From Corallococcus sp. (GTDB lineage Bacteria > Bacillota > Clostridia > Christensenellales > CAG-314), in NCBI GenBank assembly GCA_023665205.1, contig JAMPEJ010000002.1, positions 1-64,000 on the forward strand: 64,000 nt of DNA, given 5' to 3'. Position 1 is the first letter of the stretch, and every line of letters begins with the position of its first letter. The notes below the pieces were generated by a model. It saw nothing but the letters and a program-made list of their open reading frames with translations, made no database searches and was not told the origin of the DNA. This document shows, in pieces, positions 24,014-31,429 of this stretch. A program made the position numbers and the translations under genes.

Positions 24014-24469
24014 ATGAAAAGAATTATGACACTTGTAGGCGCGATTATCGGCGTAGTGTTCGACGCTATCTTTTCCCTGATAATGCTTATCGGCATTGCG
24101 GCAATTTTGGAACTACTGGGAGGAGAAGCCGGAGCGACTTTGGTAGCCATCGTCGGCATTTTGGAAACGGCGCTGGGAGTTGTTGCGTTGGTATTCAATG
24201 CAATTGCAATAAGCGGGTTTGCATGCACGCACGAAAAATACGCTAAAAAACGCGGACTTTTGATCACGGCGGTAGTATTCAACTTTGTTTTGGCGATGTT
24301 ACTGCTTATAAGTTTGTGTACTTCGTTTACGGCTTTGATTTTGTTTGTATTCCTTGCTTCCGTTGCTGCCGGAGTACTTTTGATTGTTGACGTTTGCATG
24401 GAAAGTAAACGCGTTGCGAAGGTTGAAGCCGAAAAGTCCGAAACGACGGAACCGTCCGAACAAGCGTAG
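24014..24469 (+). CDS. Small four-helix membrane protein, hypothetical
   Basis: 151 residues with four predicted membrane helices (about 5-32, 42-72, 82-103, 104-125) and a charged Glu/Lys-rich C-terminal tail of 25 residues. The pattern resembles DUF4064-type small membrane proteins; the family is uncertain and function unknown. AAAGGAG lies 7 bases before the ATG. It is a single-gene unit with a terminator, transcribed from the promoter with a G9 spacer, so its expression may switch on and off. Confidence 0.85.
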   Translation: MKRIMTLVGAIIGVVFDAIFSLIMLIGIAAILELLGGEAGATLVAIVGILETALGVVALVFNAIAISGFACTHEKYAKKRGLLITAVVFNFVLAMLLLISLCTSFTALILFVFLASVAAGVLLIVDVCMESKRVAKVEAEKSETTEPSEQA

Positions 24470-24482
24470 TAATAAAAAACAT

Positions 24483-24507
24483 AAAACAGCCGAAAGGCTG
24501 TTTTTTT
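24483..24507 (+). terminator. Terminator after the small membrane protein gene
   Basis: AAAACAGCC, GAAA tetraloop, GGCTGTTTT and further T. Confidence 0.93.
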
Positions 24508-24672
24508 ATGTGCAAATCATTATAACTATCCCATACGATTTATACGTACCGCAAAAAAGCATACGCGCTTTGCTTTGAAACGAACGCGTCGCAAACGATA
24601 AAAATAAAACAAAGCGCGACGTATCAGGCAAAGTAAAATTGCCGTTTTGAGCAGTATAAAAGATATTGCCGC

Positions 24673-24702
24673 TTGACAAAAAGCACGTATTTTTGCTAAA
24701 CT
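24673..24702 (+). promoter_or_regulatory. Promoter of the TetR gene
   Basis: TTGACA (24673-24678), 18-bp spacer, TAAACT (24697-24702). An inverted repeat AACGGTTA/TAACCGTT (24716-24743) lies just downstream and may be the autoregulatory operator. The remainder of 24510-24815 shows no gene. Confidence 0.7.
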
Positions 24703-24815
24703 GTTATCTACAAAAAACGGTTAAAATTCTAAGCATAACCGTTGGATTTCTACAACGCCGAAAAAAGAAATATTGTAAACAGCAAAGCGCAACGGAACTT
24801 GCGAACGGTGATAAA

Positions 24816-25415
24816 ATGAAAAGCGTAATACGAGAGCCGCAACAAGAGCGGTCTATAGAAAAGAAAAATAAAATAATTCAAGCCGGATACGAACTGTTTT
24901 CCGAAGCGGGATACCACGGCACCAATACTGTGGAAATTGCCAAACGCGCGGGAGTGTCGACCGGTATAGTGTACGGGTATTTCCAAGACAAGCGGGATAT
25001 AATGATAAGCGTATTGCAAATATACATTGACAACGCGTATATGCCCGTTTTGGATATTATGAAAAGCGCAGGTGCACCGCTTGACATCGAGGCGGTCGTG
25101 CCGCAAGTGATAGACAAAACTTTGGAAATGCACGAACAAAATGCCAAATTACACAATACGCTGCATTCGCTTGCCACCACCGACGAAACGGTCAATGCAA
25201 CCTTTATCGCATTGGAAGACAAAATAACCGAAAACATATCCGAGCAATTGAAAGAAAACGGCGTAACGTTGCCAAACATTAAGGAACGCGTGCACCTTGC
25301 GATGAACATAGTACAAAGTTTTGCACACGAATACGTGTTTGACAATCATCCGTACATAGACTACGGAGCAATGAGAGAAACGGTGTGCAGAACGATAATC
25401 AACCTGTTCAAATAG
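24816..25415 (+). CDS. TetR/AcrR-family transcriptional regulator
   Basis: 199 residues. Residues about 12-60 are the TetR HTH (KIIQAGYELFSEAGYHGTNT, EIAKRAGVSTGIVYGYFQDK); the rest is a helical ligand domain. The frame is open from 24666, but the ATG at 24816 begins at the family position with GGTGAT upstream. It is convergent with the acyltransferase gene and has no divergent neighbour, so its target is unknown; autoregulation through the 24716-24743 dyad is possible. Confidence 0.92.
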   Translation: MKSVIREPQQERSIEKKNKIIQAGYELFSEAGYHGTNTVEIAKRAGVSTGIVYGYFQDKRDIMISVLQIYIDNAYMPVLDIMKSAGAPLDIEAVVPQVIDKTLEMHEQNAKLHNTLHSLATTDETVNATFIALEDKITENISEQLKENGVTLPNIKERVHLAMNIVQSFAHEYVFDNHPYIDYGAMRETVCRTIINLFK

Positions 25416-25505
25416 CCTGTTGCAAAGCAAAACCGCTAAAACAAACGGCGAATATCAAACCGCTTGTTCTGATTGGAAAAATGGGCGAACAAAATATTAT
25501 AATTA

Positions 25506-25540
25506 CAAAAATACGGGCACGCAGTAATCTGCGCGCCCGT
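25506..25540 (-). terminator. Terminator of the PlsC-like gene
   Basis: On the minus strand ACGGGCGCGCAG pairs with CTGCGTGCCCGT around ATTA, followed by ATTTTTG. Confidence 0.85.
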
Positions 25541-25626
25541 AACAATATATTGAACTAACAGTAAAACTTGCCGCCGCATCACACAAACTCATACGTCTGC
25601 TATTGCGTACTCCGTCCTTTCCGACG

Positions 25627-26373
25627 TCAACGCAAAAACGCTTCCGTTTCCAAAACGGGTCGGTCTCCGTCGGAAATATACTCGAAATAAAGATTGTTGA
25701 CTTGCCTGCGGAAATCTTCCGCCACCTGTTCGCGAGTCATATTGGGGTAATCGGCAAGTTTGCTACATTTACCGATGACGATTTTGTTTTTGCGCGGAGA
25801 ATAGTACATTGGACAAATATTCACGTCCTCGCCGTGCGTTTTTCTGTAGCGCTCGGCAAGGCTGACAAAACCGCCGTAAAACTCGGAAATCACTTCGCGA
25901 TAGCCGTCGGAAGAGTTTTCGGGAAAAACCAATACGGACGTGCCGTCGTTAAGGCACGCAACGCTGTTTTTGATCGTTTTGACAAAACGCAAATCGGGAT
26001 ACGTAGGCAATACTTTGATCCCTTTGTAAAAATATATTGAAAACGCCGCTTCGAAAGACGCCAAAGCACTCGCGCCCGCCTTGCTCATTTTGCGCTTTTG
26101 CACAAAGTACACGTCCCTGAGATAGCGGTAACGCATTTTATAATTACCCAACATTTGATACGCGCCCCAAGTTACGTGGAAGTACGGCAAATACAACGAG
26201 TACACAACAGGACCGCTCATTGCGGCGTGGTTTGCGACAAAAATCGCCTTGTCCGGCATGGCCTTGTTGAGGTTGATTATTTGCGGCTTTTTGTAGCACA
26301 ATTTCAGTACAGCCGAAACGGGCTTCCAAACGGGTTGCCTGCGTTTAGGCGGCGAAAACGGTTTCTCTTTCAT
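25627..26373 (-). CDS. PlsC-like acyltransferase with altered HX4D motif
   Basis: 248 residues, cytoplasmic or peripheral. The fold follows 1-acyl-G3P acyltransferases: IFVANHAAMSGP is motif I and VLVFPENSSDGY is motif III. The catalytic HX4D is changed: His49 is present but the Asp position is Gly54. Motif III has FPEN instead of FPEG. The enzyme may use another acid, belong to a variant subfamily, or be inactive. AAGGGG precedes the ATG. It is a single gene with a terminator. Confidence 0.8.
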   Translation of the reverse strand: MKEKPFSPPKRRQPVWKPVSAVLKLCYKKPQIINLNKAMPDKAIFVANHAAMSGPVVYSLYLPYFHVTWGAYQMLGNYKMRYRYLRDVYFVQKRKMSKAGASALASFEAAFSIYFYKGIKVLPTYPDLRFVKTIKNSVACLNDGTSVLVFPENSSDGYREVISEFYGGFVSLAERYRKTHGEDVNICPMYYSPRKNKIVIGKCSKLADYPNMTREQVAEDFRRQVNNLYFEYISDGDRPVLETEAFLR

Positions 26374-26574
26374 ATTTTTCCCCTTTTATTTTCTGCGCAC
26401 GTACAAATTGTGACACAAAAACAATATCAGATATACCGTTGTTAATTATTTATTTACAGTTTGATTGTAAAACGTTTTGCTTGAATAATCCTTAAAGCGA
26501 AATTGAAAATTGCTCCGTTGCGCCCGACATATCTGCCTGTTTAGAGCAAAAATACAACCGTATTTGTACAGTTA

Positions 26575-26702
26575 AAAAATAAAAATTCCTTCGCTTTACA
26601 GCGGGCTCGGAATTTTTGTTGTCAAAGACAATAATAAGAATCCACCGAATCTGCCGATGGATTCTTGCAACAATCAAACCGCCAAACAAATATTGGCGGT
26701 TT
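26575..26702. other. Three successive hairpins in a 392-bp gene-free stretch
   Basis: No gene is supported between 26374 and 26765. Three strong hairpins follow one another: AAAAATTCC/GGAATTTTT (26581-26617, with an inner CGCT/AGCG), AAGAATCC/GGATTCTT (26637-26666), and AACCGCCAA/TTGGCGGTT (26678-26702) followed by T on the plus strand. The first has a T tail on the minus strand, the last on the plus strand. They may be terminators from both sides or parts of a small RNA. Confidence 0.55.
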
Positions 26703-26765
26703 TTATCTATTGCAGTATTTATTACAGTTTTTCTTTAGAATATCGATTTTTTGTTTGCTTGCTGC

Positions 26766-26987
26766 CTACACAACTTCCTTTACGCTCAATTCAAAAATTT
26801 GTCCGTTGGTAAATTGCAGTTTCAAGGAATTTTTCGCCACCGCAAACGTTGCGGAATAGTATTCCTTCAAAAGCACTTTCAAATCCAGCAACAGCGACTG
26901 CTCGTCCACTTTGTAGTTGAAGACTTGTGCAGATTCCATTTCCGTAACAAATAAATGTTCCGATCGTTGAGTTTTACCGTTCGGCAT
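26766..26987 (-). CDS. Small hypothetical protein, divergent partner of tandem XRE regulators
   Basis: 73 residues, not recognised. It is soluble and beta-rich at the C-terminus (LKLQFTNGQIFELSVKEVV); the middle has a Leu-rich helix (DEQSLLLDLKVLLKEYYS). AAGGATG lies 7 bases before the ATG. Its promoter (27034-27062) holds one arm of a 16-bp perfect inverted repeat in its spacer. This is the second of three such divergent XRE/small-protein pairs in the window. Confidence 0.75.
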   Translation of the reverse strand: MPNGKTQRSEHLFVTEMESAQVFNYKVDEQSLLLDLKVLLKEYYSATFAVAKNSLKLQFTNGQIFELSVKEVV

Positions 26988-27033
26988 AACTAAACATCCT
27001 TTTCATATTCACCTTTTGCAACAGGCTACGATT

Positions 27034-27062
27034 ATTATATCCCCTAATTCTGGACATTGCAA
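27034..27062 (-). promoter_or_regulatory. Promoter of the 73-residue gene, with operator in its spacer
   Basis: TTGCAA (27057-27062), 17-bp spacer, TATAAT (27034-27039) on the minus strand. The spacer contains the left operator arm almost exactly. Confidence 0.8.
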
Positions 27063-27088
27063 GCGGTTTTACCCAGAATTAGGGGATA
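27038..27088. promoter_or_regulatory. 16-bp perfect inverted repeat operator
   Basis: TATCCCCTAATTCTGG (27038-27053) and its exact reverse complement CCAGAATTAGGGGATA (27073-27088), separated by 19 bp. Each arm is itself weakly symmetric (CC..AATT..GG), so each may be one dimer site; centres are 35 bp apart. The right arm lies 22 bp before the XRE start. Confidence 0.85.
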
Positions 27089-27110
27089 ATGAAAAAAGAA
27101 GGTGTTTTTT

Positions 27111-27548
27111 ATGCAAGAAAAGTCGAATTTTGCCGAAAGGCTTCAAGAACTATTGGATACGTCAGATATAAACGCTTTTGCACTGTCGAAACGGATAAAC
27201 TGCGGGCATTCCTCGATACACCGCTACTTGAACGGTGAAAATCCCTCGCTAGATAATTTGATTAAGATTGCGGACTATTTTCAATGTTCTACCGATTTTC
27301 TTTTAGGATTAACAGACGAGTATGTGAAAGAAAATTATTTGGCCGTTCCGCCGTTTTCCGAAAGATTGCGGTTTCTGTTGAAATATTACAATAAATCTGC
27401 TTATTACTTACAAACACATACGGAAATTGCCGAATCGGCAATAGACCATTGGAAGAAAGGTACTCATACTCCAACCGTAGACAGCGTTATACGTATAGCA
27501 AAAGTACTGGACTGTCCCGTTGACTTTGTTATTGGAAGAATAAAATAA
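27111..27548 (+). CDS. XRE-family regulator with two HTH domains (copy 1)
   Basis: 145 residues containing two complete Cro/CI-type HTH domains: about 7-67 (ERLQELLDTSDINAFALSKR to DFLLGLTD) and about 80-142 (ERLRFLLKYYNKSAYYLQTH to DFVIGRI). Such a tandem HTH monomer could contact both halves of a dyad. A GTG at 27102 is in frame, but GAAGGTG lies 6 bases before the ATG at 27111. It heads a two-gene operon with its paralog and is divergent from the 73-residue gene across the inverted repeat. Confidence 0.9.
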   Translation: MQEKSNFAERLQELLDTSDINAFALSKRINCGHSSIHRYLNGENPSLDNLIKIADYFQCSTDFLLGLTDEYVKENYLAVPPFSERLRFLLKYYNKSAYYLQTHTEIAESAIDHWKKGTHTPTVDSVIRIAKVLDCPVDFVIGRIK

Positions 27549-27605
27549 ATGTACGTTCCTGATTTCTGTTTACCTTAACATATCCAAATTCAAACGAGGA
27601 TTCCT

Positions 27606-28043
27606 ATGTTGGAAAAATTTGCAGAACGGCTTTCTTGGCTTATGTTTGATAAGAAGTTGTCGTCGGTTGAACTTACTTCTATACTCGGCTGCGGTCACAC
27701 TACGATCAATCGTTATTTGAAAGGAAACCGTCTGCCAAAAACAGAGTTTGTCATAAGAATTGCAGATTATTTTAACTGTACTACAGACTATCTTTTGGGA
27801 TTGGAAGAAGAGTCCTATTTCTGTACGTTTCATAAATGTCCGTTATTTCACAAACATTTTGAAAACGTATTAAACAAATGTACGATGTCGCCGCTCAGTT
27901 TACACGAACTGACGCAAATTCCGTTATCCGCTATCTATTATTGGCTTGACGGGACTTATTTACCGACCATAGACAAAATTGTACAAATCTCCGAAACTTT
28001 GAATTGTTCTGTGGATTACTTACTTGGACGAACCGACAACTAA
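27606..28043 (+). CDS. XRE-family regulator with two HTH domains (copy 2)
   Basis: 145 residues, paralog of the upstream gene with the same double-HTH plan: first domain to DYLLGLEEES, second ending SVDYLLGRTDN. A Cys/His-rich link (FCTFHKCPLFHKHF) joins the two and could bind metal (inference). GAGG is 6 bases before the ATG. It lies 57 bp after copy 1 and ends in a terminator. Confidence 0.9.
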   Translation: MLEKFAERLSWLMFDKKLSSVELTSILGCGHTTINRYLKGNRLPKTEFVIRIADYFNCTTDYLLGLEEESYFCTFHKCPLFHKHFENVLNKCTMSPLSLHELTQIPLSAIYYWLDGTYLPTIDKIVQISETLNCSVDYLLGRTDN

Positions 28044-28085
28044 TGTATAAGCGCTAGATCATCAATAAAAGACGATTGATATTAA

Positions 28086-28120
28086 AAAGGTACTGCAACA
28101 ATACAGTACCTTTATTTTTT
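28086..28120 (+). terminator. Terminator of the XRE pair
   Basis: AAAGGTACTG pairs with CAGTACCTTT over an 8-base loop, followed by ATTTTTT. Confidence 0.92.
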
Positions 28121-28220
28121 ATTAAATGCAAATTGTTAATACCGATGACCGTTTGTCGTTGTACGGCGTACGTTTCTCTTACAAATACAACTTCTGCGAA
28201 CAAACAAAGGCAGGCAAATT

Positions 28221-29519
28221 TTACGGTTTCAAACGGTTGGGACCGCGGAACAGGAAGGTCACGTCCTTGACGCTGGGCAAATCGAACAACTTGACAAGCG
28301 TACGGGTAATGCCCAAACCGAAACCGCCGTGCGTCGGCGCTCCGTAACGGAAAAACTCCAAGTAATCGCGCATACTTTCGGGGTTGATGCCTTGCTCGGC
28401 AATATTGGCTTTCAAATTTTCATAGCGGTGTTCGCGCTGAGCGCCGCTTGTTATTTCTATACCGCGATACAGCAAGTCGTAAGTCTTGGTCAGTTCCGCA
28501 TTGTAGTCGTGCTTCATAGAATAGAAGGCGCGCGCCTTTGCCGGAAAATCTATTATAAATACAAATTCGCTGTTATATTTTTCCTTGACGTATTCGCAAA
28601 TGAGTTTTTCGCCGTCGGGATCGAGGTCCCCCTTTAACGCACGGGGAACTTCGTAATTTTTTTCTTCTTTCAAAATGCGGTAAACTTCGTACAAGGGGAT
28701 ACGCGGAATTTTGTAATTAAGTTCTATTATGTCGCGCTCGAAGTACTTTTTGTACTCGTCGTTGAACTCCGCCTTGATATTATTGATGACGTAGGCAAGC
28801 AACGCTTCTTCCGCGTCCATTACGTCATGGTGACTGTCGATATAGGATATCTCTACGTCTATTCCCGTAAACTCGGTATCGTGACGACTGGTAAAACTGG
28901 GGTTGGCGCGGAAATACTCGCCGATCTCGAACGTTTTGTCAAAGCCTGCCATCATAGACATTTGTTTGTACAGTTGCGGACTTTGCGTAAGATATGCGGG
29001 CTGACCGAAGTAATTTTTAAGTTCGAACACTTCGCTGCCGCCCTCGCTGCTTAAAGCTGTGATTTTGGGCGTGTGAATTTCTATAAAGCCGTTTTTATTA
29101 AAAAATTCTACGGCGTACTTTTCAAAAGCGGTTTGGATCTTGAACAAAAACTGTTTCTTTTCGTCGCGCAGATCTATCCAACGGTAATCCATACGCAAAT
29201 CTTGCCCGCTGTTCGAGTCGATAGGCAAAACGTCGGCAACGGACATGATTTCCAAACCGTCCGGGTAAATTTCCTTGCCGCCGTTACGCACGTATTCCGA
29301 AAATACGCATTTGCCAGTAACCGTCACAAAACTGTGGGGCGTAAGATTTTTGGCAATTTCGTAGACTTCCGGACATTCGTCCTTAACGATTGTCACCTGA
29401 ACGCTGCCGGTAACGTCGCGAATTACCAAAAACATAATTTTTTTATCGCGGATGGTTTCCACCATGCCCTTTATTTTTACTTGACCTTCCGTAAGGTTTT
29501 TGATATAAGTTCTGTTCAT
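28221..29519 (-). CDS. aspS: Aspartyl-tRNA synthetase, archaeal/eukaryal type
   Basis: 432 residues, far shorter than bacterial AspRS (about 590) because the GAD insertion domain is absent. An N-terminal OB-fold anticodon domain is followed by the class II core: FRANPSFTSRHDTEFTGIDV (motif 2) and GGFGLGITRTLVKLF (motif 3). This is the archaeal-like AspS2 form found in some clostridia. Such enzymes can be non-discriminating, but an AsnRS gene lies directly upstream, so strict tRNA-Asp charging is possible. AAGGA lies before the ATG. Confidence 0.94.
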   Translation of the reverse strand: MNRTYIKNLTEGQVKIKGMVETIRDKKIMFLVIRDVTGSVQVTIVKDECPEVYEIAKNLTPHSFVTVTGKCVFSEYVRNGGKEIYPDGLEIMSVADVLPIDSNSGQDLRMDYRWIDLRDEKKQFLFKIQTAFEKYAVEFFNKNGFIEIHTPKITALSSEGGSEVFELKNYFGQPAYLTQSPQLYKQMSMMAGFDKTFEIGEYFRANPSFTSRHDTEFTGIDVEISYIDSHHDVMDAEEALLAYVINNIKAEFNDEYKKYFERDIIELNYKIPRIPLYEVYRILKEEKNYEVPRALKGDLDPDGEKLICEYVKEKYNSEFVFIIDFPAKARAFYSMKHDYNAELTKTYDLLYRGIEITSGAQREHRYENLKANIAEQGINPESMRDYLEFFRYGAPTHGGFGLGITRTLVKLFDLPSVKDVTFLFRGPNRLKP

Positions 29520-29580
29520 TGTTTTTTCCTTCTTTATCGTTCCGAAAAATATCGGGGATTTATTTGGTGTGTATAAATGG

Positions 29581-29731
29581 TTGCGCTTGCGTAGGGGGAC
29601 AAGGTAACGCTTGCGCTAGACCTCTCACGCGCTAACGCGCTGGGGTCGGGCAAAGCCCTCGCCGCACTACGGCAAGGACAGCCTTCGGTCGAGGTGACAT
29701 ATTGTGACGTCTGCGCTTAATCAGAGAACTA
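29581..29731. repeat. GC-rich palindromic intergenic element
   Basis: Between asnS and aspS lies a block unlike its AT-richer surroundings, with consecutive self-complementary parts: GCGC-TAAC-GCGC (about 29630-29641), GGGC-AAA-GCCC (29648-29658) and GCCG-CACTA-CGGC (29661-29673). No open frame or T-box motif is visible. It resembles mobile palindromic extragenic elements of gut clostridia; no second copy was seen in this window. Confidence 0.5.
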
Positions 29732-29798
29732 AACCGTTGCAATGTCGAAAGCATTAGCGTTACGGCAAACTTTTCATAACAATGCCCGCACGGAAGTG

Positions 29799-31178
29799 CT
29801 AGCGAAGTTCGTTTTTAGTACGCGGAAACGCTATAGTGTCGCGTATGTTGCCCATACCGGTTGCGTACATCAAAATACGTTCCAAACCGAGACCGAAACC
29901 ACTGTGCGGTACGCTGCCGAACTTGCGCAGATCCAAATAGTTTTGGTAATCGGACAACTTCATATTGCGCGTCGTTATCGCTTGCATCAGTTTGTCGTAG
30001 TCCGCTTCGCGCTCGCTGCAACCTATAATCTCGCCGACTCCCGGCACGAGCAAATCCGTTGCTGCAACCGTCTTTCCGTCAGGGTTCTGCTTCATATAAA
30101 ACGATTTGATATCCTTGGGATAATTGACGACAAAAACGGGTTTGTTAAACACCACGTCGGTAAGATAGCGCTCGTGCTCGGTTTGTAGATCCTTGCCCCA
30201 AGCGACGGGATACTGAAATTCGCGGCCGGAGTCCTGCAAAATCTTGATTGCGTCGGTGTACTCCAACTTGACAAACTCGTCGTCCACCACTTTTTGCAAC
30301 TTGGCGGTAAGCCCCGCCTCGTAGAATTTTTCCAAAAAGGCAAGTTCGTCCGCGCAGGTGTGCAAAATATCGTTGATAATATATTTTATAAAGTCGGTAG
30401 CAATTTCAATAATATCCGAAAGTTCCGCAAAAGCAACCTCCGGTTCTATTTGCCAAAACTCTGCCGCGTGTCGGGTCGTGTTGCTGTTTTCCGCGCGGAA
30501 AGTGGGCCCGAAAGTATAGATTTTGCCAAACGCCATTGCCATAACTTCGCCTTCAAGTTGTCCGGAAACGGTAAGTCCCGCACTTTGACCGAAGAAGTCT
30601 TTTGCGGCGTACTCCTCCGCCGTTTTAACCGTAGGATCGAATCCGACGGTCGTCACTTGGAAAATCTCACCCGCGCCCTCACAATCGCTGCCGGTAATAA
30701 TCGGCGTATGGACATAAGTAAAGTCGCGTTCCTGAAAGAAACGGTGAATAGCTGCGGACAATTTGCTACGAACGCGGAATACTGCGTTGAAAGTGTTTGT
30801 ACGAACGCGCAGGTGCGGCACGGTGCGCAAAAAGTCCAAAGACGTTTTTGCCTTTTGTATGGGATAATCCAACGGGCAGTCGCCCAACACTTCAATTTCG
30901 TGCGCGTTTACTTCTACCGCTTGATTGGCGTTGAAAGACTTTACGGCAATTCCGCTAACCTTTACGGAGCCGCCTACGCGCACAGCGGACAGATCCTGCG
31001 TACAGACGTTTTTGTCTATTACTATTTGCAAATGATTGAGCGTTGTGCCGTCGTTAAGCGCTAAAAAGCCCATATTTTTGCCGTCGCGGAAACTGCGCAC
31101 CCAACCGCACACTGTGACCGGTTGGTCGAAATACCGTTCCGGACTGCAAACGATTTGTTTGATATCGATGTGTTTCAT
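29799..31178 (-). CDS. asnS: Asparaginyl-tRNA synthetase
   Basis: 459 residues, class IIb. An OB-fold anticodon-binding domain comes first (PVTVCGWVRSFRDGKNMGFL), then the catalytic core with TFRAENSNTTRHAAEFWQIE (motif 2) and HSGFGLGLERILMYATGMGN (motif 3), ending DTIAFPRTKNELR. It charges tRNA-Asn directly, so the amidotransferase route is not required. GAGGG lies 6 bases before the ATG. aspS follows on the same strand after the palindromic element. Confidence 0.97.
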   Translation of the reverse strand: MKHIDIKQIVCSPERYFDQPVTVCGWVRSFRDGKNMGFLALNDGTTLNHLQIVIDKNVCTQDLSAVRVGGSVKVSGIAVKSFNANQAVEVNAHEIEVLGDCPLDYPIQKAKTSLDFLRTVPHLRVRTNTFNAVFRVRSKLSAAIHRFFQERDFTYVHTPIITGSDCEGAGEIFQVTTVGFDPTVKTAEEYAAKDFFGQSAGLTVSGQLEGEVMAMAFGKIYTFGPTFRAENSNTTRHAAEFWQIEPEVAFAELSDIIEIATDFIKYIINDILHTCADELAFLEKFYEAGLTAKLQKVVDDEFVKLEYTDAIKILQDSGREFQYPVAWGKDLQTEHERYLTDVVFNKPVFVVNYPKDIKSFYMKQNPDGKTVAATDLLVPGVGEIIGCSEREADYDKLMQAITTRNMKLSDYQNYLDLRKFGSVPHSGFGLGLERILMYATGMGNIRDTIAFPRTKNELR

Positions 31179-31307
31179 ATTTATCCCTCTTTTAACGATT
31201 CCCGAAGGTGTTTTTGATTTAACGCGATTGTACCGTCAAACGTATTATAAACAAAACATAAGACCAACGGACATCCAAGTCTTTTTCAAGACTCGATTTT
31301 CTTTGAT

Positions 31308-31336
31308 ATTATAGCAAAGTGCAAAAACACTGTCAA
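31308..31336 (-). promoter_or_regulatory. Promoter of asnS
   Basis: TTGACA (31331-31336), 17-bp spacer, TATAAT (31308-31313) on the minus strand. The leader of about 120 bases has one small hairpin (AGTCTT-GAAA-AAGACT, about 31278-31293) but no T-box sequence. Confidence 0.88.
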
Positions 31337-31356
31337 TTGTACGCATTAAATAATGT

Positions 31357-31393
31357 AAAAGAAAGCCCTCTGCGTTGCGATGCGCAAAGGGCG
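31357..31393 (-). terminator. Terminator of the M3 peptidase gene
   Basis: On the minus strand GCCCTTTGCG pairs with CGCAGAGGGC, then TTTCTTTT. Confidence 0.85.
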
Positions 31394-31429
31394 TTTTCGC
31401 CTTGACATTTGCAGACAAATACGCGAACG

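Noticed and set aside
29520..31300. T-box riboswitch for aspS or asnS
   Set aside because: The conserved T-box AGGGTGG-type sequence was not found in the asnS leader or between asnS and aspS on the coding strand.
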